Shown: in pieces, positions 7,017 through 15,575 of the stretch
Layout: each line of letters begins with the position of its first letter
Numbering within the stretch: position 1 is the stretch's first letter
Assembly (NCBI RefSeq): GCF_017377655.1
Contig: NZ_JAFREL010000007.1
Span: 186,001 to 250,000 of the forward strand
Direction of reading: 5' to 3'
Origin: Candidatus Enterococcus ferrettii
Lineage (GTDB): Bacteria; Bacillota; Bacilli; Lactobacillales; Enterococcaceae
Length of the DNA: 64,000 nt
Notes under the pieces: model-generated
The model's database searches: none
The model's input: only the letters and a program-made list of their open reading frames with translations
What the model was told of the DNA's origin: nothing
Program-made: the position numbers and the translations under genes

Positions 7017-8114
7017 ATGACCTATCAAACAAGTAACGAAGAACACCCAATCGAGATTGTAAATATTGCATCATTAGAGGCTCGTGTGAAAGAACGTATG
7101 GAAAAAGGTGCATTTGGATATATTCGGGGTGGCTCTGAAGATGAGTGGACAATGAAGGAGAATACAGCTTCTTTTAATAAAAAATCGATCATGCCTAGAG
7201 TTTTGCGTGGAATTGATCATGCGGACTTAAGTACAAAGCTTTGGGATATGGAGTTGAAAACACCGATTATTCAGGCACCTTCAGCTGCTCAAGGATTAGC
7301 TCATGAGAAGGGAGAATCCGATACAGCCAAAGGTGTAGCTGCCGCGGGATCAATTTTTTCAATAAGCACGTATGCAAATACTACGATTGAAGACGCAGCA
7401 GCAGCGGTTCCTGGAGCACCACAGTTTTTCCAACTGTATATGAGTAAAGACGATGGTTTTAATGAGTTTATTTTGGAAAAAGCTGTAAAATCTGGAGCGA
7501 AAGCTGTGATTTTAACAGCTGATTCTACATTAGGTGGATATCGTGAGGAAGATATTATCAACCATTTTGAATTTCCATTGCCAATGCCAAACCTCGCTGC
7601 TTACAGTGAGAAAGATGCTGCGGGCAATGGGGAAGGGAAAGGGATTGCTGAGATTTACGCTGCTGCCAAACAAGGACTGATTCCAGAAGATATTAAGAAG
7701 ATTAAAGATTTGACCAACTTACCGGTAATTGTAAAAGGAATCCAATCTCCTGAAGATACAGAAGTGGCAATCAGTGCAGGTGCGGATGGTATTTGGATTT
7801 CTAATCATGGTGGTCGTCAATTGGATGGGGGACCTGCATCTTTTGATGTATTGCCTCTAATTGCTGGAGTAGTCAATAAACGAGTACCAATAATTTTTGA
7901 TAGTGGAGTTCGTCGAGGGGAACATATTTTTAAAGCTTTAGCCAGTGGAGCAGATTTAGTAGCCATTGGACGTCCTGTAATTTATGGTTTAAATCTAGGG
8001 GGCGCAGAGGGTGTGACTTCAGTATTTGACCATCTAAACAAAGAATTGTCTATTACGATGCAATTAGCTGGTACTAAAACAATTGAAGAAGTAAAAAATA
8101 CAAGATTGATTTAA
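7017..8114 (+). CDS. lctO: L-lactate oxidase (FMN-dependent alpha-hydroxy-acid oxidase)
   Basis: This 365-residue cytoplasmic flavoenzyme oxidises L-lactate with O2 to pyruvate and H2O2. It follows the (S)-2-hydroxy-acid oxidase family over its whole length. Visible marks are TPIIQAPSAAQGLAHEKGE near residue 82, FFQLYMSKD (FMN contact), and the active-site segment WISNHGGRQLDGG with catalytic His264. Then come FDSGVRRGEHIFKALASGAD (phosphate binding) and AIGRPVIYGL. The length is close to Aerococcus lactate oxidase (374). A 2-hydroxy-acid oxidase of other specificity cannot be excluded, but the lactate oxidase type is most likely. AAGGAG lies at 7005-7010. It is monocistronic and ends in a strong bidirectional terminator. 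Confidence 0.88.
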   Translation: MTYQTSNEEHPIEIVNIASLEARVKERMEKGAFGYIRGGSEDEWTMKENTASFNKKSIMPRVLRGIDHADLSTKLWDMELKTPIIQAPSAAQGLAHEKGESDTAKGVAAAGSIFSISTYANTTIEDAAAAVPGAPQFFQLYMSKDDGFNEFILEKAVKSGAKAVILTADSTLGGYREEDIINHFEFPLPMPNLAAYSEKDAAGNGEGKGIAEIYAAAKQGLIPEDIKKIKDLTNLPVIVKGIQSPEDTEVAISAGADGIWISNHGGRQLDGGPASFDVLPLIAGVVNKRVPIIFDSGVRRGEHIFKALASGADLVAIGRPVIYGLNLGGAEGVTSVFDHLNKELSITMQLAGTKTIEEVKNTRLI

Positions 8115-8120
8115 TGGCAA

Positions 8121-8160
8121 AAGCCGTTTAAAACCTGCAGGTTTTAAACGGCTTATTTTT
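8121..8160 (+). terminator. Perfect palindromic bidirectional terminator
   Basis: Positions 8121-8154 form a perfect 34-base palindrome centred on CCTGCAGG, followed by T-rich sequence on both strands. It lies between the convergent lctO and sdaAA genes and should stop transcription in both directions. Confidence 0.88.
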
Positions 8161-8172
8161 AGTAATGTTACA

Positions 8173-9072
8173 TTATGACAATTGTTTCTCCTGCTCATCA
8201 GCAGCTGTTTCTCCGTAAACTTCTCTACTTAATCGTAAACCAGTTGGAGTCGTTGCAACACCACCCTCAGCTGTTTCTTTAAAGATAGAGGGCATTGCCC
8301 GTCCGACTTTATACATTGCATCAATTACCTCGTCGGGTGGAATTACACTGCGAATTCCTGCTAAAGCCATGTCAGCAGAAATGAAAGCTTGAGAAGATCC
8401 CATTGCATTACGTTTAACACACGGTACCTCGACCAAACCGGCTACAGGATCACAGATTAACCCCATTACATTTTTCAAAGTGATAGCAACTGCTTCAGCT
8501 GCCATTTGGGGAGTGCCGCCATTTGCTGCTACTAAAGCTGCGGCCGCCATAGCGCTGGCAGAGCCAACTTCAGCTTGGCAACCACCTTCAGCACCAGAGA
8601 TTGAGGCACTGTTAGCAATGACTAAACCAAAAGCTCCGGCTGCAAATAAGAAATCCAACTGTTCTTCATGAGTCAGATTCAATTTTTCGCGCGCGGCCAT
8701 TAGAACTCCAGCGACAACCCCGGCACTGCCAGCAGTAGGTGTTGCGCAGATTAGTCCCATTTTCGCATTTACTTCGTTGACAGCTACAGCATTGCGAACT
8801 GCTCTTAAAATGGTATCGCCACTTAGAAAATTACCAGAATTAATGTATTCGTTTAATCGTTTCGCATCTCCACCAGTAATCCCGGTAACGGACTTAACCC
8901 CAGCAATTCCTTCATCAATTGAGTTGGACATCACTTCGAGATTTCGTTCCATTAACTTGATGATTTCTTCTCGGCTTCGCCCAGTTAGTTCTTGTTCAGT
9001 CGCAATCATTAATTCGCCTATAGTAGGATAGTTTTGCGCTTGTTCTACTAATTCTTTTATCGACAAAAACAT
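8173..9072 (-). CDS. sdaAA: L-serine dehydratase, iron-sulfur-dependent, alpha subunit
   Basis: This 299-residue protein is the catalytic subunit of the two-part [4Fe-4S] L-serine dehydratase, which converts L-serine to pyruvate and ammonia. Conserved cysteine segments for the cluster are visible: GLICATPTAGSAG, EGGCQAEVGSAS and LICDPVAGLVEVPC. The family's PSIFKETAEGGVATTPTG motif is near the C-terminus. The length is standard. It is the second gene of the sdaAB-sdaAA pair, 37 bases after sdaAB, with an AGGAGG-type site before the ATG at 9072. It converges on lctO, so two pyruvate-generating enzymes lie end to end. Confidence 0.95.
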   Translation of the reverse strand: MFLSIKELVEQAQNYPTIGELMIATEQELTGRSREEIIKLMERNLEVMSNSIDEGIAGVKSVTGITGGDAKRLNEYINSGNFLSGDTILRAVRNAVAVNEVNAKMGLICATPTAGSAGVVAGVLMAAREKLNLTHEEQLDFLFAAGAFGLVIANSASISGAEGGCQAEVGSASAMAAAALVAANGGTPQMAAEAVAITLKNVMGLICDPVAGLVEVPCVKRNAMGSSQAFISADMALAGIRSVIPPDEVIDAMYKVGRAMPSIFKETAEGGVATTPTGLRLSREVYGETAADEQEKQLS

Positions 9073-9109
9073 AATTTTGCCTCCTTATATTTACCTGTCT
9101 TGTATAAAA

Positions 9110-9781
9110 TTAATCAAAATAAGTGACACTAAACACGTGATCCAAAGATCGTAATTTTTCTTTTGTTGAATCATCTGCCGGTTTATCGTCGACCTCTAAA
9201 ACTAAGATTCCATTATCACCCTTTTTTTGTCGAGTCATCGTCACGGTACCGATATTAATTCCCGCATCCGATATGACCGCTGACACTTGAGCCAGCAATC
9301 CGCGTACATCTTCGTGTACAACAATAAAAGTAGGGGTGCCCATCGACAAAGAAATGCTAAATCCATCTAATTCTGATATTTGAATATTTCCACCACCGAT
9401 TGAAATACCGGTGACTGACATTTTATAATTATCTTTTTTTAGATGCATAGTTACTAAGTTAGGGTGCTTCGCTTTTTCTTTTTTGGGAACAAAAAGCACT
9501 TCAATACCTTCTTCATGAGCTATTTTTAAAGAATCCGCTAAACGAGGGTCATCAGGATTCATACCTAAAAGTCCTCCGACTAATGCAATATCTGTTCCGT
9601 GACCGCGATAAGTTTTAGCAAAAGATTCATAGAGATCAATTTCAACAGAATCTGGTTTCTCACCAAAGATCATCCGACTCACTTTTCCAATCCGAGCAGC
9701 ACCTGCTGTATGAGAGCTGCTTGGTCCAACCATTACAGGACCAATAATATCAAAAACACTGCGATACTTTAAATTTTCCAT
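9110..9781 (-). CDS. sdaAB: L-serine dehydratase, iron-sulfur-dependent, beta subunit
   Basis: This 223-residue regulatory subunit partners SdaAA. The N-terminal domain has the conserved SVFDIIGPVMVGPSSSHTAGA segment (about residues 8-28). A C-terminal ACT domain covers about 150-220 (IVVHEDVRGLLAQVSAVISDAGINIGTV), which in the family senses serine. It is the first gene of the minus-strand pair. AAGGAGG lies just upstream of the start at 9781. Confidence 0.95.
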   Translation of the reverse strand: MENLKYRSVFDIIGPVMVGPSSSHTAGAARIGKVSRMIFGEKPDSVEIDLYESFAKTYRGHGTDIALVGGLLGMNPDDPRLADSLKIAHEEGIEVLFVPKKEKAKHPNLVTMHLKKDNYKMSVTGISIGGGNIQISELDGFSISLSMGTPTFIVVHEDVRGLLAQVSAVISDAGINIGTVTMTRQKKGDNGILVLEVDDKPADDSTKEKLRSLDHVFSVTYFD

Positions 9782-9947
9782 TATTTTAAGCCTCCTTGAG
9801 TGTCTGGTGGAAATACCTCATCAATTCGATCATAGTTTAACACAAAGTCGCTAATTATATAGGAAAATTAGCATTTTATTTTGTTATTCTAATCATATAC
9901 GAAGTGTTTGTGAAGAAAATATTTATTATCAGAAAATTGAAAAGTCC

Positions 9948-9976
9948 TTGAAATAATGCAAGACTTTTGCTATCAT
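9948..9976 (+). promoter_or_regulatory. Promoter of the rplK-rplA operon
   Basis: TTGAAA (9948-9953), an exact 17-base spacer, and TATCAT (9971-9976) form a good sigma-A promoter about 90 bases before rplK. The untranslated leader of about 80 bases is longer than needed and may hold a ribosomal-protein control site; I did not recognise a known fold there. Confidence 0.75.
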
Positions 9977-10066
9977 ACTCTAGTGTGCGTTTTGCACGCT
10001 GTAACAGTGGGAGGAGAAATCTTTATCTCCAATTAACCACATCACGGACCCAAGGAGGTATGTCTC

Positions 10067-10489
10067 GTGGCAAAAAAAGTAGAAAAAATCGTTAAATTGC
10101 AAATTCCTGCAGGGAAAGCAACACCAGCTCCCCCAGTAGGACCAGCACTAGGTCAAGCCGGTATCAACATTATGGGCTTTACAAAAGAATTTAACGCTCG
10201 TACCGCTGATCAAGCAGGCTTAATTATTCCTGTAGTGATTTCTGTATACGAAGATCGTTCATTCACCTTCGTGACAAAAACACCACCAGCTGCAGTATTA
10301 TTGAAAAAAGCAGCGAAAGTAGAAAAAGGTTCAGGCGAACCAAACAAAACCAAAGTTGCAAAAGTTACTAGCGACCAAGTAAAAGAAATCGCTGAGTTGA
10401 AAATGGAAGACCTAAACGCAGCTGATGTTGAAGCAGCAATGCGCATGGTTGAAGGTACTGCAAGAAGCATGGGAATTACTGTCGAATAA
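10067..10489 (+). CDS. rplK: 50S ribosomal protein L11
   Basis: This 140-residue protein of the GTPase-associated centre is needed for factor binding and the stringent response. The N-terminal [29 protein letters not shown] (glycine/proline-rich domain) is diagnostic. The C-terminal RNA-binding domain is typical ([11 protein letters not shown] at the end). The start is GTG at 10067, directly after AAGGAGGT at ideal spacing. Gene order rplK-rplA is universal in bacteria. Confidence 0.97.
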   Translation: MAKKVEKIVKLQIPAGKATPAPPVGPALGQAGINIMGFTKEFNARTADQAGLIIPVVISVYEDRSFTFVTKTPPAAVLLKKAAKVEKGSGEPNKTKVAKVTSDQVKEIAELKMEDLNAADVEAAMRMVEGTARSMGITVE

Positions 10490-10582
10490 TTCCTGAACCT
10501 ACAGCTTCTCAGTCGTCTCTTGATTGAAAAATCAAAACACGTGGGAGGTTCTACCGTTATAACCACATAAGGAGGAAACAAA

Positions 10583-11272
10583 ATGGCTAAAAAAAGCAAA
10601 AAAATGCAAGAAGCATTAAAAAAAGTTGATAGCTCAAAAGCTTATTCTGTTGAAGAAGCAGTAGCTTTGGCTAAAGAAACAAACATCGCAAAATTTGACG
10701 CAACTGTTGAAGTTGCATACAAATTAAGCGTAGACCCTAAAAAGGCAGACCAACAAATCCGTGGAGCAGTTGTACTGCCAAACGGAACTGGTAAAACACA
10801 ATCTGTTTTAGTATTCGCAAAAGGCGAAAAAGCGAAAGAAGCAGAAGCAGCAGGCGCTGATTTTGTTGGAGATGACGACTTGGTGCAAAAAATCCAAGGC
10901 GGATGGTTCGATTTTGACGTAGTTGTGGCAACACCTGATATGATGGCAACTGTTGGTAAATTGGGACGTGTATTAGGTCCTAAAGGCTTAATGCCAAACC
11001 CTAAAACAGGTACTGTTACTATGGATGTTACTAAAGCGATCGAAGAAGTAAAAGCTGGTAAAGTAACTTACCGTGTGGACAAAGCTGGAAATATCCATAC
11101 TCCAATTGGAAAAGTTTCATTTGATGATGCGAAGTTAATCGAAAACTTCAAAACAATTAATGAGACTTTACTGAAAGCTAAGCCTGCAACAGCCAAAGGT
11201 CAATACATCAAAAATATCACAGTGACTACAACATTTGGTCCTGGGATTCATGTTGATCAAGCATCTATCTAA
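10583..11272 (+). CDS. rplA: 50S ribosomal protein L1
   Basis: This 229-residue protein of the L1 stalk binds 23S rRNA and, in many bacteria, its own mRNA. Visible marks are the [20 protein letters not shown] start of domain I, the hallmark [18 protein letters not shown] loop, and the C-terminal [11 protein letters not shown]. It lies 93 bases after rplK. The gap contains an inverted-repeat-like segment that may be part of the L1 autoregulatory target, though I cannot confirm the fold. AAGGAGG lies upstream of the ATG. Confidence 0.97.
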   Translation: MAKKSKKMQEALKKVDSSKAYSVEEAVALAKETNIAKFDATVEVAYKLSVDPKKADQQIRGAVVLPNGTGKTQSVLVFAKGEKAKEAEAAGADFVGDDDLVQKIQGGWFDFDVVVATPDMMATVGKLGRVLGPKGLMPNPKTGTVTMDVTKAIEEVKAGKVTYRVDKAGNIHTPIGKVSFDDAKLIENFKTINETLLKAKPATAKGQYIKNITVTTTFGPGIHVDQASI

Positions 11273-11284
11273 AAAATTAATTTA

Positions 11285-11450
11285 ATGATTGACTCGACTG
11301 CCTAACTTATGGTAAGGTAGTCGAGGTTAGTAATTAACTGTACCGAAGACAGTAGGTGGCGTAAGCCTTAATTTCCTACCGAGGACATTTATTGAGAACA
11401 TTCAATAGTCCCTCTATGTCTACGGTGGCATAGGGTATTTTTTTGCGAAA
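11285..11450 (+). promoter_or_regulatory. Ribosomal protein L10 leader of rplJ-rplL
   Basis: The region between rplA and rplJ has the layout of the Firmicute L10 leader. A first hairpin pairs CTCGACTGCCT with AGGTAGTCGAG (GT wobble), followed by TAACTGTACCGAAGACAGTAGG with a bulged internal loop. A final hairpin (CCCTCTATG with CATAGGG, 11410-11437) runs into seven T residues and acts as the attenuator. L10(L12)4 binding to the leader is the known control. A TTGACT at 11289 may belong to an internal promoter. Confidence 0.82.
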
Positions 11451-11486
11451 AAAACCCTTCCATCAAAATCAGGAGGTGAAACATAA

Positions 11487-11987
11487 ATGAGTGAAGTAGC
11501 AATCGCTAAAAAAGCCGCTATCGTTGATGAAGTATCAGAAAAATTCAGCGCAGCAGCTTCAGCCGTTATCGTTGACTACCGTGGTTTAACAGTAGATCAA
11601 GTTACTCGTCTACGTAAACAACTACGCGACGCTAACGTTGAAATGAAAGTCATCAAAAACTCTATCCTATCTCGTGCCGCTGAAAAAGCTGGTCTTGAAG
11701 GTTTGGGTGAAGTATTTACTGGACCTACAGCTGTAGCCTTCAGTAATGAAGATGTTGTTGCACCAGCTAAAATTATTGACGAGTTCTCTAAAGAAGCTGA
11801 CGCATTAGAAATCAAAGGCGGGATCATTGAAGGCAAAGTAGCTTCTATCGAAGAAATTACTGCTCTTGCAAAACTTCCAAACCGCGACGGACTTCTATCT
11901 ATGCTACTATCTGTCCTACAAGCGCCAGTCCGAAACGTGGCTTACGCTGTCAAGGCAGTAGCAGAAAAAGACGAAGAAGTAGCTTAA
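11487..11987 (+). CDS. rplJ: 50S ribosomal protein L10
   Basis: This 166-residue protein forms the base of the ribosomal stalk and carries the L7/L12 dimers on its C-terminal helix. Visible marks are the [23 protein letters not shown] segment, [13 protein letters not shown], and the C-terminal alpha-helical segment that binds L12. AGGAGGTG lies just before the ATG. It is preceded by the L10 leader and followed by rplL after 46 bases. Confidence 0.97.
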   Translation: MSEVAIAKKAAIVDEVSEKFSAAASAVIVDYRGLTVDQVTRLRKQLRDANVEMKVIKNSILSRAAEKAGLEGLGEVFTGPTAVAFSNEDVVAPAKIIDEFSKEADALEIKGGIIEGKVASIEEITALAKLPNRDGLLSMLLSVLQAPVRNVAYAVKAVAEKDEEVA

Positions 11988-12033
11988 TCGCTGCATAAAA
12001 AACTAAAAACATATATTATGGAGGAAATTTAAA

Positions 12034-12402
12034 ATGGCATTGAACATTGAAAACATTGTCGAAGAGCTAAAAGGCGCGACAATCCTAGAATTAAACGACT
12101 TAGTTAAAGCTATCGAAGACGAATTTGGCGTAACTGCTGCTGCTCCTGTAGCTGCTGCTGGTGCTGCTGCTGGACCTGCTGCTGAAGAACAAACAGAATT
12201 TACTGTTGAATTATCAGCTGTTGGCGATCAAAAAGTTAAAGTTATCAAAGCAGTTCGTGAAGCAACTGGCCTGGGCTTGAAAGAAGCTAAAGCTGTAGTT
12301 GACGGTGCTCCTGCACCAGTTAAAGAAGGCGTATCTAAAGAAGAAGCTGAAGAATTAAAAGCTTCTCTAGAAGAAGTTGGCGCTTCAGTAACTGTAAAAT
12401 AA
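12034..12402 (+). CDS. rplL: 50S ribosomal protein L7/L12
   Basis: This 122-residue acidic stalk protein recruits translation factors. An N-terminal dimerisation domain ([23 protein letters not shown]) leads into an Ala/Gly-rich hinge at about residues 36-52. The C-terminal domain has the conserved [20 protein letters not shown] segment. TGGAGGAAATT lies upstream of the ATG. The codon use is strongly biased, as expected for high expression. Confidence 0.97.
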   Translation: MALNIENIVEELKGATILELNDLVKAIEDEFGVTAAAPVAAAGAAAGPAAEEQTEFTVELSAVGDQKVKVIKAVREATGLGLKEAKAVVDGAPAPVKEGVSKEEAEELKASLEEVGASVTVK

Positions 12403-12416
12403 TTTTTGTAATGAAG

Positions 12417-12454
12417 GAGCTAGTGCCTCTAAAAAGGTACTAGTTCTTTTTTTT
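12417..12454 (+). terminator. Terminator after rplL
   Basis: GAGCTAGTGCCT pairs with AGGTACTAGTTC (GT wobbles) around a short A-rich loop, followed by eight T residues. Confidence 0.88.
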
Positions 12455-12456
12455 GT

Positions 12457-12568
12457 TTACATATTTGTAAGACAATGTTTGATAAGTAGAAATACCTTTT
12501 TTTGTGATATTTAGTGGCTATTTTTTCAATTAATCATAGAAGTTTCGATCGGATTGCATATTTGTAAG
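12457..12568. promoter_or_regulatory. Repeated CATATTTGTAAG motif upstream of ohr
   Basis: CATATTTGTAAG occurs at 12460-12471 and again at 12557-12568. The first copy is part of a dyad TTACA-TATT-TGTAA (12457-12470). The second is framed by TTGC and GCAA. Either could be an operator for a redox-responsive repressor of the downstream peroxide-resistance gene. This is inference from symmetry and position. Confidence 0.35.
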
Positions 12569-12628
12569 CAAGTTCATTGTGTTATTTGACCATTGGCTAT
12601 AGACTAAAGTCAGAGAGGAAGATGTTTG

Positions 12629-13030
12629 ATGAAAAAATTGTACGAAACATCTATGATTAATCATGGTGGACGGAACGGTGAAGTAGAAGCACCGGGTGGA
12701 AAGATGCACATGAAAATTGAACCACCTTCGATTCATGCAGAAGGAACTAATCCAGAACAATTATTTGCTGCTGGCTATGCATCTTGTTTTAATGGTGCTG
12801 TACAGCATATTTTAGAGGAACATCAATTGCAATCTGATTCCGAAGTTAAAGCGCGAGTGTCACTTTATCAAACTGACGATGGTGGCGTACAAATTGGCGT
12901 AGTTTTAGAAGTATCGCTTCCAGGTATTGAGGAGACTCAAGCTGAGACAGTTGTGAAGGAAGCTCATGAATTTTGTCCATATTCTAAGGCCACTCGTGGA
13001 AATATAGAAGTAGCGGTTGAATTGGTTTAA
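12629..13030 (+). CDS. ohr: Organic hydroperoxide resistance protein (Ohr/OsmC family)
   Basis: This 133-residue cytoplasmic thiol peroxidase reduces organic hydroperoxides. The two redox cysteines are present: Cys53 in GYASCFNGAVQH and Cys116 in HEFCPYSKATRGN. The Ohr subgroup signature at the N-terminus (NHGGRNGEVEAPGG) is also clear. AGAGGAAG lies 7-8 bases before the ATG at 12629. A TTG at 12626 is too close to that site. It is monocistronic and ends at a bidirectional hairpin. A TATAGA at 12598 may be the -10, with no good -35. Confidence 0.93.
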   Translation: MKKLYETSMINHGGRNGEVEAPGGKMHMKIEPPSIHAEGTNPEQLFAAGYASCFNGAVQHILEEHQLQSDSEVKARVSLYQTDDGGVQIGVVLEVSLPGIEETQAETVVKEAHEFCPYSKATRGNIEVAVELV

Positions 13031-13033
13031 ATA

Positions 13034-13076
13034 AAAAAGATCCAGCAGTCAACTATTTGATTGCTGGATTTTCTTG
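13034..13076 (+). terminator. Bidirectional terminator between ohr and the permease gene
   Basis: GATCCAGCAGTCAA pairs with TTGATTGCTGGATT around a 4-base loop. A-rich sequence on the left and T-rich on the right let it act for both convergent genes. Confidence 0.88.
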
Positions 13077-14411
13077 TTATGTGTGATCCGTTAATGTGTG
13101 AAAATGTTTCTTCTGGTAGCTTAGAAGGATAATTAAGTAAATAACAGCAGTCATAACGGTAACACTTAACGGATTACTAAATAAAATCCCGATTAGAATT
13201 AGGAATAAAATTAAGATGGCAAGACCGCTAAAGAATATTTCCGCTTTAGTTCCCTTTTTCCAAGCAAGTGCAAAAGCTGCAAAGGTAATCATTAGCCAAG
13301 TTAACAAAACAGAGTAGGATAATGAGCCAACTAAATAATTGAAAAGCTTATCACCTAAAAAATAGGATAGGATAACCCCAACGTATAAAGTCCCAGTACA
13401 AAATAATACAGCTCTTTGAGGAACTTGGTGCCGATTTAAAACGGCAAGATTTTTAGTAGCAGTCTTGGAGTTCTTTAATCGAAAATATAACGTACGTGAG
13501 GAGGCATAAACTCCTGAGTTGATAGAAGAAAATAGAGCTAGAACAATTACAAAATTGACAATATCACTAGCAAAAGGAATATGAATTTTCTCGAACACTA
13601 AAACAAAAGGACTCACATTGCTGTGGGCTAACATATTCCATGGATAAATAATCAGCAATAGAAGCATTGGAATAATATAAAAAGAAATAATTCTTCCCAT
13701 GACCCCTTTAATCGCTTTAGGAATGGCTGTTTTTGGATCTTCGGTTTCGCTAACAGTTATAGCGATGAGTTCTGAACCGCCATAGGAATAAATCACAACC
13801 AATAAGGAACTAATAAGACCTTTTAAACCATGCGGGGTAAATCCGCCATGGGCATTCATATTTTGAACTGTTGGCAGAAAACCAGCATTGTGGATTTCTT
13901 TACCAATTAGAAAAATCCCGAAGATGATTAATAAAATAATAACTGTAATTTTTGCGAAGGCTAGCCAGTATTCTGTTTCCGCAAAAAGCCTTACAGAATA
14001 CAAATTGATAAGCGTAGTTAATATTGCTAAAAAAAAGACAAATAGCCATGCAGGAACATGTGGAAACCATAATTGTAAGAAGCTTGCAGCAGCTACCGCC
14101 TCTGCAATGATGTTAATCATCCACAATGACCAATATAGCCAATCAATAAAGTCAGCAGAACGTTTACCCAGAAATGGTTCAATGATTCCTGAGAGACCGT
14201 GAACATTATCGTTAGCAATTACCAATCGCCCTAATCCGCTCATTACAATAAACAGAACAAGACCTCCTAATAGAAAGGCTAGCAGAACTGACGGACCAGC
14301 GATACCTATTGCTTCACCGCTGCCCTTAAACAAACCAGCACCAATTGCTCCACCTAAAGCAAGCATTGTAATATGGCGCGAGGTCATTTGTTTTTTTAGC
14401 TTATTCTCCAT
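13077..14411 (-). CDS. Amino-acid permease (APC superfamily, AAT type)
   Basis: This 444-residue membrane protein has about twelve transmembrane segments. The N-terminal motif TSRHITMLALGGAIGAGLFKGSG is diagnostic of the amino-acid transporter (AAT) family of the APC superfamily; members are proton-coupled uptake systems. The IYSYGGSELIAITVSETEDP segment (about residue 215) is the second conserved family motif. The substrate cannot be told from the sequence. It is monocistronic on the minus strand, with a start at 14411. The C-terminal tail is short and basic. Confidence 0.9.
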   Translation of the reverse strand: MENKLKKQMTSRHITMLALGGAIGAGLFKGSGEAIGIAGPSVLLAFLLGGLVLFIVMSGLGRLVIANDNVHGLSGIIEPFLGKRSADFIDWLYWSLWMINIIAEAVAAASFLQLWFPHVPAWLFVFFLAILTTLINLYSVRLFAETEYWLAFAKITVIILLIIFGIFLIGKEIHNAGFLPTVQNMNAHGGFTPHGLKGLISSLLVVIYSYGGSELIAITVSETEDPKTAIPKAIKGVMGRIISFYIIPMLLLLIIYPWNMLAHSNVSPFVLVFEKIHIPFASDIVNFVIVLALFSSINSGVYASSRTLYFRLKNSKTATKNLAVLNRHQVPQRAVLFCTGTLYVGVILSYFLGDKLFNYLVGSLSYSVLLTWLMITFAAFALAWKKGTKAEIFFSGLAILILFLILIGILFSNPLSVTVMTAVIYLIILLSYQKKHFHTLTDHT

Positions 14412-14742
14412 AAAAATCCTCTTTTCGTTGAATATTCGATAGATTTGAAATATTCAGAAAGTTTAGTCAATAATAACAGACAATACAGAATAATCCAGGA
14501 GTATGAAATTATTTTTATGTAAATTTCACGGAGCTGTTAACGAATGACCATTCTTTTCAAAAATAATTAAAATGGTGTTGTATTATGAGATTAGAGAGGA
14601 TAAATTTAGAATACATAGCTAGAGTTAGGAAAATGATTTTCTTAGTTCTGTTTCCAAATCTAAGCATATTTTTGGCGTTATAATAAAAGTGAGAGTAACA
14701 TATACTTGTAATAACTATTAAGTAAAGGGAGGTTGGAGAACT
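14412..14742. other. Divergent promoter region between permease and GlsB-type gene
   Basis: About 330 bases without a gene. It should contain the minus-strand permease promoter on the left, which I could not place with confidence. On the right, a perfect TATAAT lies at 14679-14684 before the GlsB-type gene, but its -35 is poor, which could mean an activated or alternative promoter. Confidence 0.45.
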
Positions 14743-14991
14743 ATGGGTTGGCTATGGACATTAATTGTAGGTGCTATTATTGGTGTGATTGCTGGTGCGA
14801 TAACTAATCGAGGTGGCTCAATGGGCTGGATCGCAAATATTGTAGCTGGTTTAGTTGGTTCTGCTATCGGTCAAGGATTATTAGGTTCTTGGGGACCTTC
14901 ATTAGCTGGAATGGCTATTGTTCCATCAATCATTGGGGCAGTAATTGTTGTAGCGGTTGTTTCCTTTTTTGTTGGTAAAAGTAATACTTAA
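14743..14991 (+). CDS. GlsB/YeaQ/YmgE-family stress membrane protein
   Basis: This 82-residue protein is almost wholly hydrophobic, with three glycine-rich transmembrane segments. The arrangement WTLIVGAIIGVIAGAITN, then a Gly-rich middle and a C-terminal AVIVVAVVSFFVG, is that of the transglycosylase-associated (GlsB/YeaQ/YmgE) family. In enterococci glsB lies beside gls24 and is stress-induced. Here no gls24 is adjacent. A close paralogue lies at 29053-29292. GGGAGGT lies 9 bases before the ATG. Confidence 0.88.
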   Translation: MGWLWTLIVGAIIGVIAGAITNRGGSMGWIANIVAGLVGSAIGQGLLGSWGPSLAGMAIVPSIIGAVIVVAVVSFFVGKSNT

Positions 14992-15026
14992 CAGGAAATA
15001 CCACATGAATTGAAATAGCAAAATTA

Positions 15027-15063
15027 ACCGGCACGCCTTAATCAGACGGGCCGGATTTTTTTA
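15027..15063 (+). terminator. Terminator after GlsB-type gene
   Basis: CCGGCACG pairs with CGGGCCGG (one mismatch) around a short loop, followed by seven T residues. Confidence 0.75.
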
Positions 15064-15108
15064 TAAGTATTCAGATAGAAAATTTTATGAGAATGGAGGA
15101 GGATCATT

Positions 15109-15408
15109 ATGATAGATGAAAATTGGTCTGAAGATTTTGAGCAACGGAAGGAAAAAGAGGCAGAGGTTGAAAAACGTACCTTAGCTTTTAGTGATAGCTA
15201 CGAAAGTGGAAATATCACTGAAGAAGAATATCAAGCGAATTTACATGCTGAATATGACCATGCTGAGCCTAATGCCGATTGGGTACCAATTGAAGATCCT
15301 TTAGATCCGAATCATGAGGTTGCTCAGGAAATTGATCCAGAATTGTCTCAAGAGTTTCAAGAAGTTCTAGAGGTAGAGTTGAACAATCAAAGTGATTTAG
15401 AAGCTTAG
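15109..15408 (+). CDS. Small acidic protein of unknown function
   Basis: I do not recognise this 99-residue protein. It is very acidic, rich in Glu and Asp with few basic residues, and has no membrane segment or signal peptide. The first third (residues 5-30) looks like a charged helix (EDFEQRKEKEAEVEKRT). The middle contains NADWVPIEDPLDPNHE. A GGAGGAGG-like site precedes the ATG, and a terminator follows, so it appears to be a real gene transcribed separately from its GlsB-type neighbour, or at most weakly linked through the intervening terminator. Confidence 0.65.
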   Translation: MIDENWSEDFEQRKEKEAEVEKRTLAFSDSYESGNITEEEYQANLHAEYDHAEPNADWVPIEDPLDPNHEVAQEIDPELSQEFQEVLEVELNNQSDLEA

Positions 15409-15457
15409 GTGAATTTAGCAGATAGTTCGAATAGGAACTAATAAGCTGAAGGACAAG

Positions 15458-15488
15458 AATCTCTTTAGAAGAAGGGATTCTTTTTTTG
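15458..15488 (+). terminator. Terminator after the acidic-protein gene
   Basis: AGAATCTCTT pairs with AAGGGATTCT (one GT) around a 6-base loop and is followed by seven T residues. Confidence 0.85.
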
Positions 15489-15501
15489 TACAAAATAAGA
15501 A

Positions 15502-15540
15502 ACATAATTTCTCTATTTTTTATTTTGAGAGAAATTATGT
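15502..15540. repeat. Inverted repeat upstream of the mup/mur operon (operator candidate)
   Basis: ACATAATTTCTCT (15502-15514) is exactly complementary to AGAGAAATTATGT (15528-15540), with a 13-base AT-rich centre. The right arm abuts the -35 hexamer. There is no T run appropriate to a terminator, so a DNA-binding dimer site, for example for an RpiR/MurR-type regulator encoded elsewhere, is the likelier reading. Confidence 0.55.
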
Positions 15541-15568
15541 TGCAAAAAATCCAGCTTAAAGTTATACT
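15540..15568 (+). promoter_or_regulatory. Promoter of mupG-murQ-murP
   Basis: TTGCAA (15540-15545) and TATACT (15563-15568) are separated by exactly 17 bases. The predicted start of transcription is at about 15575. Confidence 0.82.
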
Positions 15569-15575
15569 GTTCTCA

